Source: Corynebacterium kroppenstedtii (GTDB taxonomy: Bacteria; Actinomycetota; Actinomycetes; Mycobacteriales; Mycobacteriaceae). From it: a stretch of DNA of 64,000 nucleotides. Of this stretch, positions 46,956-59,099 are shown one piece after another (the stretch's first letter is position 1; every line of letters begins with the position of its first letter). The translations under genes and the position numbers were made by a program. The DNA lies in contig NZ_CP069792.1 of assembly GCF_016894245.1 (NCBI RefSeq), positions 496,001 through 560,000 on the forward strand. The letters run 5' to 3'. The notes below the pieces were generated by a model. It was not told the origin of the DNA. It worked only from the letters and a program-made list of their open reading frames with translations, and ran no database searches.

Positions 46956-48476
46956 TTACTGTCGGCCTGCAACAGCGTCCTGGACCGCCTCGCGGAACGC
47001 ATGGAAGAACGTGCGCAATGATTCAGCAGCAACGGGATTATCAGGAGCCTGACTTCCGACGAACAACCCGTCGGGGTTACGGAAAACCCATAAACTGGCG
47101 TTCTTCGTTTTCCCGGTGCCCGTGAGCAGGCGAATATTCGATCCCTGGGGCTCCGTGAACCAGCTGAGATCCATATAGGTAACCAATTGCGGGCTATCGA
47201 AAATGCTCGCGTCCACTGCCCCAGCCGCTAACAGCGGCATGATTGACGCATGGACAGGTTCATAAAGAACTTCGCGCATGTTCTGCTGCGCCTGGGCAAC
47301 GGTGGGCAAAATTTCATCGAAAGTTTCACCCTTTATATCAAATGTCAGCGGGTTGAAGTTGCAGAACCAGCCCTGTGAGGTCGCGTATTTCTTTCCTCGC
47401 GTGCTATTCACCACAATGGTTGAATACCGGCTTGTTTTCGCTGCCTTATGTTCTGCAAGCGCCAACAACGCGAAGACAACGGTACTAAAGCTAACTCCGT
47501 TCTCATGAGCTAACGAACGTAAAATTTTTACGTCATCAGCGTCGGCCAGAGTGAAGTCCGGTTGTGTTTCTTTAACAGGCTGGGGCTCATTGTCTTTGAT
47601 TCCAGTAAGTAGGGGGAATCGTGGAGCACCGCCCGTGACCTGGACGAACTCCTGCATAAGCTTCGCTCCTGGCGAATCAGGGGTGACCGCAGCAGCTCGT
47701 TGATATTCTTCGCGGGTATATTCCACAAAGCTTGGGTGCGAATCTTCTACTAAACCAGGGGCAGGAGTACCGGTATACCTTGCCATTAATTCAAGAATGC
47801 CCACGCACAACGATAATCCATCGCCGAAAGCATGGTCTACTGCATAAAAAACCTCGCAGGATTTCCCCTTATCGACAGCACCGATAACAAAACCGGGAAA
47901 GTGATCGAATACCGCGTGCGTTGGTAAATAATCATTCAAAATGTCGTTCGCGGTTGTTCCGCCAGTGCCATCAGCCGAGTTTTTCTCCCCGGGTTGATCG
48001 CTACGCTGATCACGATCGGGTGCTTCCGCAAGAACGCGCGGGACAAGATCAATGGCTGATGAGGGAACCGTCCTCCGTTCTACTGATGCGCCACCGAATT
48101 CAGGCTGACCACCGCTAGCTTTGTCCGCGGCCGCGTCGGGCGCGTCAGCATCCGCGCCCTGTCCGCCTGCGGTATCCGTATTGACGACGAAGGTACTCCG
48201 CAATCCCTCATGCGAGCGCACAAAATTGTTTACTGCCACGGTCATTGCTTCCGTGTTCAGTGGTCCGGGGAGGGTGGCCACCGCGCAGGTGTAGGCGCGA
48301 TGGGTGTTGCCTGCCTGCCGTTGAGTGAGAACTCCTCGGATGTGATCCTTCTGCAAAAACGATGGGGGCGTGGGATCCGTCGGCGTGTGCTTGGGGGCCT
48401 CAGTCATCTGAGCGGATGGTTCCCACACGGTTAGCGCTCCGTCGATAACCCACTCGCTACTTTCGATTGCTTTCAT
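46956..48476 (-). CDS. PapA-like acyltransferase 3 (condensation superfamily)
   Basis: Acyltransferase of 506 aa, third paralogue of the locus. Its motif VDHAFGDG (His215, Asp219, Gly220) is the most canonical of the three. It shares the later landmarks: NSTRG, SQGWFCNF and VTYMDLSWF. An Ala/Asp/Gly-rich insert occupies about 100-130 and another polar insert about 155-175. It follows the MFS gene by 99 bp on the same strand and is probably co-transcribed with it; AAAGGAG lies 12 nt before the ATG. It converges on the glycosyltransferase with 25 bp between stops. Confidence 0.8.
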   Translation of the reverse strand: MKAIESSEWVIDGALTVWEPSAQMTEAPKHTPTDPTPPSFLQKDHIRGVLTQRQAGNTHRAYTCAVATLPGPLNTEAMTVAVNNFVRSHEGLRSTFVVNTDTAGGQGADADAPDAAADKASGGQPEFGGASVERRTVPSSAIDLVPRVLAEAPDRDQRSDQPGEKNSADGTGGTTANDILNDYLPTHAVFDHFPGFVIGAVDKGKSCEVFYAVDHAFGDGLSLCVGILELMARYTGTPAPGLVEDSHPSFVEYTREEYQRAAAVTPDSPGAKLMQEFVQVTGGAPRFPLLTGIKDNEPQPVKETQPDFTLADADDVKILRSLAHENGVSFSTVVFALLALAEHKAAKTSRYSTIVVNSTRGKKYATSQGWFCNFNPLTFDIKGETFDEILPTVAQAQQNMREVLYEPVHASIMPLLAAGAVDASIFDSPQLVTYMDLSWFTEPQGSNIRLLTGTGKTKNASLWVFRNPDGLFVGSQAPDNPVAAESLRTFFHAFREAVQDAVAGRQ

Positions 48477-48575
48477 ACTTCGTCAGCTCTCCTTTGGGTT
48501 TACATCTACCCAAATTGTTATATATTTTCCGATCAAGCGCTATGGGGTGGCGACCGAGGCGTTCGTAGCCAGTGG

Positions 48576-50108
48576 TTACAGGCCAGTATCCACAATTTCG
48601 CTCGGGTCGTTAATCTCACTCGGGTCGCTGTTTCCGCTATCCCGTAGGCGATCATCCCGGACAAAGATTGCTGCAACAACGACAACAACCATTAAGGGAA
48701 CAAACGTCCCGAGAACAGGAATTAATGCATCGTGATAGGCCTGAGCGATGATGCCATGAACAGGCTCGTGTAACTGTTTCATTGACTCCGGAGTCAGCGA
48801 TGCGAATGACACCCCAGTACCGGTTTCGGCAAAACGCGCGGTGGCACGGGAGGCGAAAAAGGCCCCGACAACGGACATTCCCAATGTGCCCGCTAAATCC
48901 CTGAATAAACTATTCGACGCTGTGGCTGTGCCCATCACCTTCGTCGAAAAAGAGTTTTGAACTACTAATACAGAAAGCTGGGTACCAAGACCGAAACCGA
49001 CGCCCAGGACACATAAGACAGCGATAAGGACATATACACCCGAGCCAGTGTGGAGCGCACTTAGCGCAAGAAATCCTGCTACACAAAACGCGCCGCTCGT
49101 GACCAACAAAACCCTATACTTTTCGGTCTTGCTGACCATGAATCCTGAAATGAGAGAAAAGGCGAACATCAACGCGGTCATCGGAAGAAGGACGAAACCA
49201 GCGGTAACAGCGTCAATTCCTTCAACAATCTGTATATAGGCAGGCATATAGGTTGTGACGCCGAATGTTCCCAGAGCGAGCAGCATGCCGATCAATGTGG
49301 CGAGGACAAAGTTTCGGTTGGTGAGAATATACGGGGGAAGGACAGGGTCACCCGCATGCTTTTCTACCCACATACAGGCCACCATGCACGCCGCTGCGCC
49401 AACCATGCAGAAAAGAACTTTGGGCTGCCCCCAGCCACCATGGCCAGCCCAGGCTGTGCACAAAACGAGGAAGGTAGACACGGCACCAATAAGAACCATT
49501 CCGGCCACGTCAATACGAGAGGACTGTTTTTCTGGCTCCGGCTCCTGTAAGAACTTGAGACACAATAAAAGGGATACGATTCCGAAGGGAACATTGACGC
49601 CGAAAGTCCAACGCCAATTCCAATATTCGGTGATTAAGCCACCCACGACGGGACCGGCGACGGTAGAAATCACGAATACGCTACCGATGAAGCCCATGTA
49701 CTTTCCGCGCTCTCGGCGAGGGACAGCGGCGGCTAAGAGAGCTTGGGAAAGAACAACTAAGCCCCCGCCACCCATGCCTTGAATAAAGCGGGTGATAACT
49801 AGCGCCATCATGGAGTTAACGAATGTTCCATATATGCATGAAATAATAAAAACGACCAAAGAAAAAAGAAATAGTTTCTTTAGTCCATATCGGTCACCCA
49901 GTTTTCCGTACATGGGAAGAAAAATCGTCGAGGCCAGCATGTATGAGGTGGAGATCCAGAGGATATGGTCACCGCCGTGCAGACTTCCAACGATCGTCGG
50001 AAGCGCAACACTCAACATCGTCTGGTTTACCGAAAACATAAACATTGCTAGGGACAAACCAATGACGATGAGCACTACGCTGCTCGAACGCTGACTCTGC
50101 TGAACCAT
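48576..50108 (-). CDS. MFS exporter, DHA2 (14-helix) family
   Basis: Drug:H+ antiporter-like transporter of 510 aa with about 14 hydrophobic helices. The loop 2-3 motif A is seen as GKLGDRYGLKK, and helix 5 motif C contains AGPVVGG, which marks proton-driven exporters. GAGG lies 4 nt before the ATG. The C-terminal 30 residues are Asp/Ser/Glu-rich. It is the first gene of a unit with acyltransferase 3. DHA2 members mostly export drugs, but several export lipids, such as the triacylglycerol transporter P55/Rv1410c. Given its neighbours, export of the product of the acyltransferase/glycosyltransferase locus is the preferred reading; simple drug efflux is the alternative. Confidence 0.87.
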   Translation of the reverse strand: MVQQSQRSSSVVLIVIGLSLAMFMFSVNQTMLSVALPTIVGSLHGGDHILWISTSYMLASTIFLPMYGKLGDRYGLKKLFLFSLVVFIISCIYGTFVNSMMALVITRFIQGMGGGGLVVLSQALLAAAVPRRERGKYMGFIGSVFVISTVAGPVVGGLITEYWNWRWTFGVNVPFGIVSLLLCLKFLQEPEPEKQSSRIDVAGMVLIGAVSTFLVLCTAWAGHGGWGQPKVLFCMVGAAACMVACMWVEKHAGDPVLPPYILTNRNFVLATLIGMLLALGTFGVTTYMPAYIQIVEGIDAVTAGFVLLPMTALMFAFSLISGFMVSKTEKYRVLLVTSGAFCVAGFLALSALHTGSGVYVLIAVLCVLGVGFGLGTQLSVLVVQNSFSTKVMGTATASNSLFRDLAGTLGMSVVGAFFASRATARFAETGTGVSFASLTPESMKQLHEPVHGIIAQAYHDALIPVLGTFVPLMVVVVVAAIFVRDDRLRDSGNSDPSEINDPSEIVDTGL

Positions 50109-50222
50109 AAAACCTCATATTATGAGTTGGACACGATGACATTGATAAAACGATCGCAAACACCGTGAACGGATTACGGCTATCACAATAATGCCCGTGA
50201 ATAGTCGGCAACTAAATGGTAA

Positions 50223-51386
50223 TTAAAGCTCTTGTCGCGAGCGCCAATCGAATCTATCAACGAGGCTTTTAATGTCTTCACTATCCTTAGCAAGTTTGGT
50301 TTGTGAAAAGTCACTAACAATAGGCTTATCAGGAAGCGGGGGCCATAGGCGAGCCATAGGAAGGCTGACATGGAAGTTCTCCATAAATTCGGCTACGGAA
50401 GCTGCACGAGCAACTGCCGAATTTGAATTCCAGCCCACCATAACTTCGTCAATCTTGGATATATCAAATCCAAGTTCACGACTCACCTGGTCGATCAATT
50501 CGTTCAACTTCGCCACATTTAAGTCATCTATGTGCTTAAGTCTGGCCGCCTCTTGCTCTAGCAGATTGTAATATTTCTGCAAGTCTCTTTCTTTGCGCCT
50601 TTTTATAAGCCATCGCACGTAGAAGCAAACACCCACTGCAAGAATTACGCAAACTATAAAATATCCGTGTAATACTTTCTCAAAACCGGATTCCGGAGTA
50701 GTGGGATCATTCCCGAATATAGCAAAAACTATAGCAAGAACAATGCTGCCGACAAACTGGAGGGTAAGAGCACTTATTATAAACAACGCAAAGTATAAAA
50801 TCCTAATTAGCGCTGTTTTTGCAGGAAATTTAGTATCTTGATTAGGAGGTGACGGGAGAACACGTTCCTCGGTATCACGATATATCGGTTCACCTTTAAG
50901 AAGGAGATCTTGTTCCGCTTGACTGAGGTGATTAACAGCGGCGGCGAAAGCAATACTTACTTTCCGCTGCCATAACTCATTGAGTGCAGCTATAAAACGA
51001 ATGCGCTTCTCAGCTTCAGGGCGATATGTATATTCGTAAAGTTTTCCTTCTGGTGTACTCCCCGCCCACATCGCATAATCTCTGTACCCTTGATTATCTT
51101 CACTCTTTTCTATTGTCGCTATGAGCTGCTGGCTTCGCTGATCGATAAGCTGTATCCCACGTTCAATTTGCAACTGGATATTGCGTAGTTCTCCTATCGA
51201 CTCATCGATTTGGTCCTGGGTATGGTGTAACTCTCCTAAAGACTCCTTGTGGTGCCTCTTAGCTTGTGCGAGCCTCATTCCCTGAAGCATCACACTGGCC
51301 CATGCCGCCCGCTTCGTACTCCTCTGTGAAGAAGCAATGCTGTCAACATTTGCCGAGATCGTCCGGCTTCCGTCTCCGTATGGCAT
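50223..51386 (-). CDS. Unknown coiled-coil protein with a central membrane hairpin
   Basis: Hypothetical protein of 387 aa; no family recognised. The N-terminal third (about 40-95) is a charged helix with Gln/Leu/Ile heptads, a likely coiled coil. Two hydrophobic helices follow at about 191-224 and 238-260. Another charged, probably coiled-coil region (about 262-305) and a mixed C-terminal domain complete it. The ATG at 51386 is chosen for GGGAGG 5 nt upstream, although the frame stays open to 51626 and the extra 80 residues look partly protein-like. The DNA is more A+T-rich than its neighbours, and the gene lies next to tRNA-Ser, both signs of acquired sequence. A membrane-stress or defence role is conceivable but unsupported. 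Confidence 0.6.
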   Translation of the reverse strand: MPYGDGSRTISANVDSIASSQRSTKRAAWASVMLQGMRLAQAKRHHKESLGELHHTQDQIDESIGELRNIQLQIERGIQLIDQRSQQLIATIEKSEDNQGYRDYAMWAGSTPEGKLYEYTYRPEAEKRIRFIAALNELWQRKVSIAFAAAVNHLSQAEQDLLLKGEPIYRDTEERVLPSPPNQDTKFPAKTALIRILYFALFIISALTLQFVGSIVLAIVFAIFGNDPTTPESGFEKVLHGYFIVCVILAVGVCFYVRWLIKRRKERDLQKYYNLLEQEAARLKHIDDLNVAKLNELIDQVSRELGFDISKIDEVMVGWNSNSAVARAASVAEFMENFHVSLPMARLWPPLPDKPIVSDFSQTKLAKDSEDIKSLVDRFDWRSRQEL

Positions 51387-51674
51387 GGTGTCCTCCCAGC
51401 CCATTTCGCGACTTAGTGGATGCAAGTTTAGCTTGGATCCCTGATCTTCTAAATACTTTAGAGCTTCACGATCCACACATGTAAAGCCCTTGCAAGACGA
51501 TTTGTTCTTTTCGACTTGTTCTCTTAGGCGATAATTCACATTGCCGACGACGGTCCAGCGAACTTTCGGAAAACGGGAGCGCCATGAAGGATAACGGCAC
51601 CCCCGTGCAAATACGCGTTGCATCAATCCCCGAGCTTAAAAACACAGCGCACACAGCGGAGAAGCACATATGCG

Positions 51675-51706
51675 AAAACCCCCAACGGTTGATACCGCTG
51701 GGGGCT
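51675..51706 (-). terminator. Terminator of tRNA-Ser(CGA)
   Basis: On the minus strand, CCCCCAGCGGT pairs with ACCGTTGGGGG around an ATCA loop (one G-T pair) and is followed by TTTTCG, 9-10 bp after the tRNA 3' end. Confidence 0.8.
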
Positions 51707-51714
51707 ACATAATG

Positions 51715-51802
51715 CGGTGGCGGAGGGATTTGAACCCTCGGTACGGGGTTACCGCACACGGCATTTCGAGTGCCGCACCTTCGGCCGCTCGGACACGCCA
51801 CC
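51715..51802 (-). tRNA. tRNA-Ser (anticodon CGA)
   Basis: 88-nt tRNA with acceptor stem GGTGGCG/CGCCACC, discriminator G, anticodon loop CTCGAAA giving CGA, a long class II variable arm as expected for serine tRNAs, and T-loop GGTTCAAATC. The CCA is not encoded. A strong terminator follows. Confidence 0.95.
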
Positions 51803-51910
51803 GCGAACTAGGTTAGCCTAGGACTCCAAGCAGCCAAAATCACGCCTATTTTCCCTGTTCAACAAGGATACCGACGTCATTACGCGGTAACTACAATTCC
51901 GCACTAAGAA

Positions 51911-52072
51911 TTACTTGTCGAGAGAATCGAGGCCCTTCTTGACGCCTTCTTTCGCCTTGTCAGCCTTGTCGCCCAACTTGCTGTCGGCAACGTCGTTAGC
52001 CTTGTCCTCAACCTTGTCGCGGTTGTCGGAAATAGCGTCCTTGGCCTTGTCCTTCAGGTTGTCAAGATCCAT
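51911..52072 (-). CDS. Small acidic/basic helical protein, Rv0909/MT0933-like putative antitoxin
   Basis: Protein of 53 aa starting MDLDNLKDKAKDAI and made almost wholly of Lys, Asp, Glu, Ala and Val in a KDKAxD pattern, so a single long amphipathic helix or disordered chain is expected. GAGG lies 7 nt before the ATG. Composition and pattern match the small actinobacterial proteins annotated as MT0933-like (Rv0909-type) antitoxins. No partner toxin gene is adjacent; tadA and a tRNA flank it. The label may therefore be only a family name, and a stress-protein role like that of CsbD-type proteins is equally possible. Confidence 0.75.
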   Translation of the reverse strand: MDLDNLKDKAKDAISDNRDKVEDKANDVADSKLGDKADKAKEGVKKGLDSLDK

Positions 52073-52226
52073 CGTTAAACCTCATTTCGTAGTCGATAAA
52101 ACCTGTGCTATCGACCGTAGCGATATTCGTGTTCCAATGCATCCTTTTTACGCGTTTTAGGCAAATTTTTTGAGAGGTATCCAAAGGGGGCGGCTTCACT
52201 TCGTGCCTTGCCAGTTCCGACGCAGA

Positions 52227-52718
52227 TCACTCTCGACGCTGGACAAAAAACTTCTCCAGAAGGTGCTGACATTCTCGCTCCAACACACCTCCCCTGACAT
52301 CGACAGGTGGAAAAGGCCACGCAGGATCACGCACAACATCAATCACCGAACCGCACGCCCCCGTTTTCGGCTCATACGCACCGAAAATAATGCCTCCTAT
52401 GCGGGACGTCACCGCAGCGCCCGCGCACATTACGCACGGCTCTAATGTCACCACCAGAGTGTGGTTATCCAGGCGCCAACCGTCGCCCACCTTCCGGGCA
52501 GCCCTTCTCAGAGCGATGACCTCCGCGTGGGCCGTCGGGTCCCCCGTGGATTCACGCTCATTACATCCCTGCCCCACAACATGGCCCGACGCGTCAATCA
52601 CCACGGCACCCACTGGAACATCGCCCGCCGGCGTTTGTCTCGCCACATCTAACGCCATTCGCATCCACCGTTCCGCCTGCTGCTCAGGAACAGGACGTGG
52701 CAGCCCAGCATCAATCAC
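52227..52718 (-). CDS. tadA: tRNA-specific adenosine deaminase
   Basis: Zinc deaminase of 163 aa that converts A34 to inosine in tRNA-Arg(ACG), so that it can read CGU, CGC and CGA. The zinc/catalytic motif HAE is at 64-66 and PCVMC at 94-98. The length is normal and the start is GTG. It follows its partner gene (52728-53240) by 9 bp. The substrate tRNA-Arg with anticodon ACG is itself encoded in this window at 59100-59172. Confidence 0.93.
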   Translation of the reverse strand: MIDAGLPRPVPEQQAERWMRMALDVARQTPAGDVPVGAVVIDASGHVVGQGCNERESTGDPTAHAEVIALRRAARKVGDGWRLDNHTLVVTLEPCVMCAGAAVTSRIGGIIFGAYEPKTGACGSVIDVVRDPAWPFPPVDVRGGVLERECQHLLEKFFVQRRE

Positions 52719-52727
52719 GTCAGCGGC

Positions 52728-53240
52728 CTAGTAATCGAGCTGCGCTACGTCGGCAAGCTCCTCATCCGCATTGATTTCCTCCGCAATGCGGAGGAGCTGC
52801 TCCGATGCCCACAACTCATCGTCGTCGCAAATCACAGCCAACACGTCACTGGGAACGCCGAGGTCCTCGAGAATCTCCAAATCCCCTTCCGGCCACGGTT
52901 CTGCGTCGGCCCGCTCATCAGGATCCATATCGGGGACGTCGACATCCAATTCGTCTAATACTTCCGCGGCGTAATCGTCCACAACCGCAGCGGTGGCGTC
53001 GGAAAGTAAAAGCTGTGTCCCCCGAGGCGTAGGACGGATGAGGACAAACCAGTCATCATCCACGCACACCATGCCAAAACTAGGCCCTTCGGAGCGCAAA
53101 TCGCGCACCGCCCGCGTGGCCACATCAAGGTCCCACGAGGCACGCTCAGGGAGGATCCGGCCTATCCACTGCCCGTCTTGGCTTGTCAGTGCAACGGCAA
53201 AAGTTGGAGTCTGGCCGTCGTCGTTCACACCCGCATTCAT
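52728..53240 (-). CDS. tRNA adenosine deaminase-associated protein
   Basis: Acidic protein of about 170 aa belonging to the actinobacterial family that always neighbours tadA. It has a small beta-rich N-terminal half with FAVALTSQDGQW, and a strongly acidic C-terminal half with runs of Asp and Glu. The exact role is unknown; help for TadA is inferred only from gene order. The ATG at 53240 fits the family start better than a codon ten residues earlier. tyrA is divergent just upstream, with under 40 bp between starts. Confidence 0.8.
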   Translation of the reverse strand: MNAGVNDDGQTPTFAVALTSQDGQWIGRILPERASWDLDVATRAVRDLRSEGPSFGMVCVDDDWFVLIRPTPRGTQLLLSDATAAVVDDYAAEVLDELDVDVPDMDPDERADAEPWPEGDLEILEDLGVPSDVLAVICDDDELWASEQLLRIAEEINADEELADVAQLDY

Positions 53241-53278
53241 ATAGATAACCGTAGTCGGACTGTGCCACACTTGTCAGA

Positions 53279-54316
53279 ATGAGCACCTCCACACCATCCG
53301 GCGTCTACCCCGACCCAGCCACAACACCCGGCAAGCACCATATTCTCCACGAGGACCGCTCTGTATGCATCCTCGGTTTAGGGCTAATTGGTGGTTCAAT
53401 CATGCGCGACGTACAGGCCCGAGGGCGGCGAGTTTTCGGATGGGATCGCACGCACTCCACAGTGACAAACATTATCGACGACGGTTTCGACGCGTCGAGC
53501 GATTGCGCGGCCGTCCTTAAACGAGCCGAGGATGAGGACGCTCTTGTGGTGATTGCCACACCGATGAGCGCTGTGGGAACCATGCTCGACCGCATTGCCG
53601 ACCACGCCCCCACCTGTGGAATTACCGATGTCGTTAGCGTGAAACAAGCCGTCATACGTGAGGTTCGCGCGCGCGGATTGCACGACCGCTTCGTGGGCGG
53701 GCACCCCATGTCCGGAACAAGCCACAACGGGTGGGACGCGTCTCAGACAGGTTTGTTTACAGGCGCACCGTGGGTGGTCACCTTCGATAATGCGCCCGCA
53801 GACAACAGTGACGACGGCCGGTGGCTGCGCGAATGGATGAGCGTGGTGAACCTCGCCTACGACGTCGGAGCCGAGGTGGTCCCGGCGCGGGCACAGTCCC
53901 ACGACGCGGCGGTCGCTCGGATTTCTCATTTGCCACACGTGTTGGCTGACGCTCTGGCGGTGGCTGGCGACAATGGGGGCGCGCTGGCATTATCCCTAGC
54001 CGCAGGCTCTTTCCGCGACGGAACGCGCGTCGCCGGTTCGGATCCCGGACTGACCGAAGCCATGTGCGAGAACAACGTGGAGGAGGTACTCCGCGCCATT
54101 GAAGAAGTCCAAACCATGTTAGAGGAGGCCCGAAAGAGTTTGGGGGCGACGCCACCTACCGTCGCGGAACTGGCTGACGCTGGGCACCGGTCACGCATTC
54201 GGTACGAAGCGCGCACGGGGAAGCGCCCGGTTTTGCGGCTTCACCCCGGTGATGCTGACTGGGTGGATCAGCTTAAACAGGCAGAGAATCTCGGCGCGCG
54301 GATCGAAGTTTTCTAG
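53279..54316 (+). CDS. tyrA: Prephenate dehydrogenase
   Basis: NAD(P)-dependent prephenate/arogenate dehydrogenase of 345 aa in tyrosine synthesis. The Rossmann motif GLGLIGGS lies at 33-40, and the conserved GGHPMSGTSHNGW (about 140-152) carries the substrate-binding His. The C-terminal helical dimerisation domain spans about 200-300. The upstream gap is so short that the promoter must overlap the start of the divergent gene, and a leaderless or nearly leaderless transcript is possible. The aromatic aminotransferase gene pat is about 6 kb away. Confidence 0.92.
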   Translation: MSTSTPSGVYPDPATTPGKHHILHEDRSVCILGLGLIGGSIMRDVQARGRRVFGWDRTHSTVTNIIDDGFDASSDCAAVLKRAEDEDALVVIATPMSAVGTMLDRIADHAPTCGITDVVSVKQAVIREVRARGLHDRFVGGHPMSGTSHNGWDASQTGLFTGAPWVVTFDNAPADNSDDGRWLREWMSVVNLAYDVGAEVVPARAQSHDAAVARISHLPHVLADALAVAGDNGGALALSLAAGSFRDGTRVAGSDPGLTEAMCENNVEEVLRAIEEVQTMLEEARKSLGATPPTVAELADAGHRSRIRYEARTGKRPVLRLHPGDADWVDQLKQAENLGARIEVF

Positions 54317-54329
54317 GCACAAGGTTTTA

Positions 54330-54393
54330 CGGCCGTTACGCCGTGGGCTTGTGACCGCTACGCCGTGGGCTTGCGGCCGTTACGCTGTGCCCG

Positions 54394-54395
<2 letters not shown>
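54330..54395. repeat. Three 22-bp tandem repeats after tyrA
   Basis: Units at 54330-54351, 54352-54373 and 54374-54395, sharing the core ACGCCGTGGGCTTG (last copy diverged), fill the gap between convergent tyrA and guaB1 and just touch the guaB1 stop codon. Confidence 0.75.
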
Positions 54396-58045
<3,650 letters not shown>

Positions 58046-58425
58046 GGCGGAATCACCCTCCATACAGGGGTAAAGCTAATAAACGGTACGACGAGGATAA
58101 AGCAGCCGTAACCTACGGTAGAGAAGGTAGAAAAGCACAGCTTATCGCACCTTCCGAAGGCGCGATACTAATTTTTTCAAAAAAATCAATCCGCAACGCC
58201 GTAAATATGATCGATTCACCACCTGCTTATGTTTTCAAATCCAGTTGCAGCACATGCAGGGATGACTTAACCTCCGAATCATCCCCTGAACCACAGAGGT
58301 AGTTCACAGAACGGGGCACCACCCACCTCACGCAAGATTAAAAACTTGAGGTGAAAAGGCGCTCCGGACCGATGAAAAACCTCCACTCTGGGCTTGTACC
58401 TGAAGCTCTCCCGAAAGGACACACG
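58046..58425. other. Gap before the PLSG-repeat gene
   Basis: About 380 bp with no supportable gene. The stretch 58140-58210 is A+T-rich and may hold the promoter of the repeat protein. AAAGGA near 58414 is its ribosome site. Confidence 0.4.
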
Positions 58426-58890
58426 ATGGACTTCCTTCTCCAAATCAATGAGATCACACAAGGGCCAATCAAGGATCTCCTCGTGGAGCTCAACAATGTA
58501 GGACTACCCGCGCCCGCACCTGCACCTGCTCCCGCCCCGGAACCACCCACATTTAATGTCAACTTCCCCGAGCAGGTCGGCGACTTTGCTCCCCACCTCC
58601 AAGTAACAACGGGTGACATCAACATGCCGCTCTCCGGGGATACCGGTGACATCAACATGCCACTATCCGGAAACGTCGGTGACATCAATACTCCGCTATC
58701 CGGAGATGACCTGAATATGCCACTCTCCGGCGACTTGTCAGGCAAGATGCCATTGTCTGGCGATCTCTCTGGTGACATGCCACTGTCCAACAACAACTTG
58801 CCACTGTCCGGAGATACGGGCGATAACAACCTGCCCCTGAGTGGCAACATCGCTCCGAATATTGGCGGAGACGCTGGCGAATCCAACTAA
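58426..58890 (+). CDS. Small protein with tandem MPLSGD repeats
   Basis: Protein of 154 aa in three parts. Residues 1-26 (MDFLLQINEITQG...) form an amphipathic helix and not a cleavable signal. Residues 27-41 are a Pro-Ala linker. From about 62 to 140 there are eight imperfect repeats of about 7-11 residues with core PLSG, often TGDINMPLSGD, giving a very acidic, Asn/Asp/Gly/Ser-rich domain that could form a repeated turn or solenoid. AAAGGA stands 6 nt before the ATG; the frame is open further upstream without a site. No family was recognised. The leaderless helix recalls small corynebacterial mycomembrane proteins, so a surface role is a guess. Confidence 0.75.
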   Translation: MDFLLQINEITQGPIKDLLVELNNVGLPAPAPAPAPAPEPPTFNVNFPEQVGDFAPHLQVTTGDINMPLSGDTGDINMPLSGNVGDINTPLSGDDLNMPLSGDLSGKMPLSGDLSGDMPLSNNNLPLSGDTGDNNLPLSGNIAPNIGGDAGESN

Positions 58891-58940
58891 TGGAATTATT
58901 CTGACCACGGTCGAGCCGCGAATAACCGGTCTCGCCGTCG

Positions 58941-59001
58941 GAAAGTGAGTTCAGCCGGGGCTATGTCTACTAAGGTGTAGGGATAGCCCCGGCTCACTTT
59001 C
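58941..59001. terminator. Long hairpin after the repeat protein gene
   Basis: GAAAGTG (58941-58947) and AGCCGGGGCTAT (58953-58964) pair with ATAGCCCCGGCT (58983-58994) and CACTTTC (58995-59001), a stem of 19 bp with a 5-nt bulge. It is likely to be a terminator for the repeat gene. Confidence 0.65.
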
Positions 59002-59061
59002 TCAACCTCACGTTTAGCGCGGTGATAATTTCCGCTCTTACTGAAGCCGTGCGAATATTTA

Positions 59062-59095
59062 AAGCCCCTCACCGTACAGCTGCGGTGAGGGGCTT
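59062..59095 (-). terminator. Terminator of tRNA-Arg
   Basis: Perfect 13-bp arms AAGCCCCTCACCG (59062-59074) and CGGTGAGGGGCTT (59083-59095), with a short T stretch following on the minus strand, directly after the tRNA 3' end. Confidence 0.7.
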
Positions 59096-59099
59096 ACTG

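Noticed and set aside
51466..51801. Frame running through tRNA-Ser(CGA)
   Set aside because: The DNA is a tRNA with a terminator; translation across it is an artefact.
50223..51802. A complete genomic island at tRNA-Ser
   Set aside because: No integrase, no second copy of the tRNA 3' end and only one odd gene; not enough to call an island.
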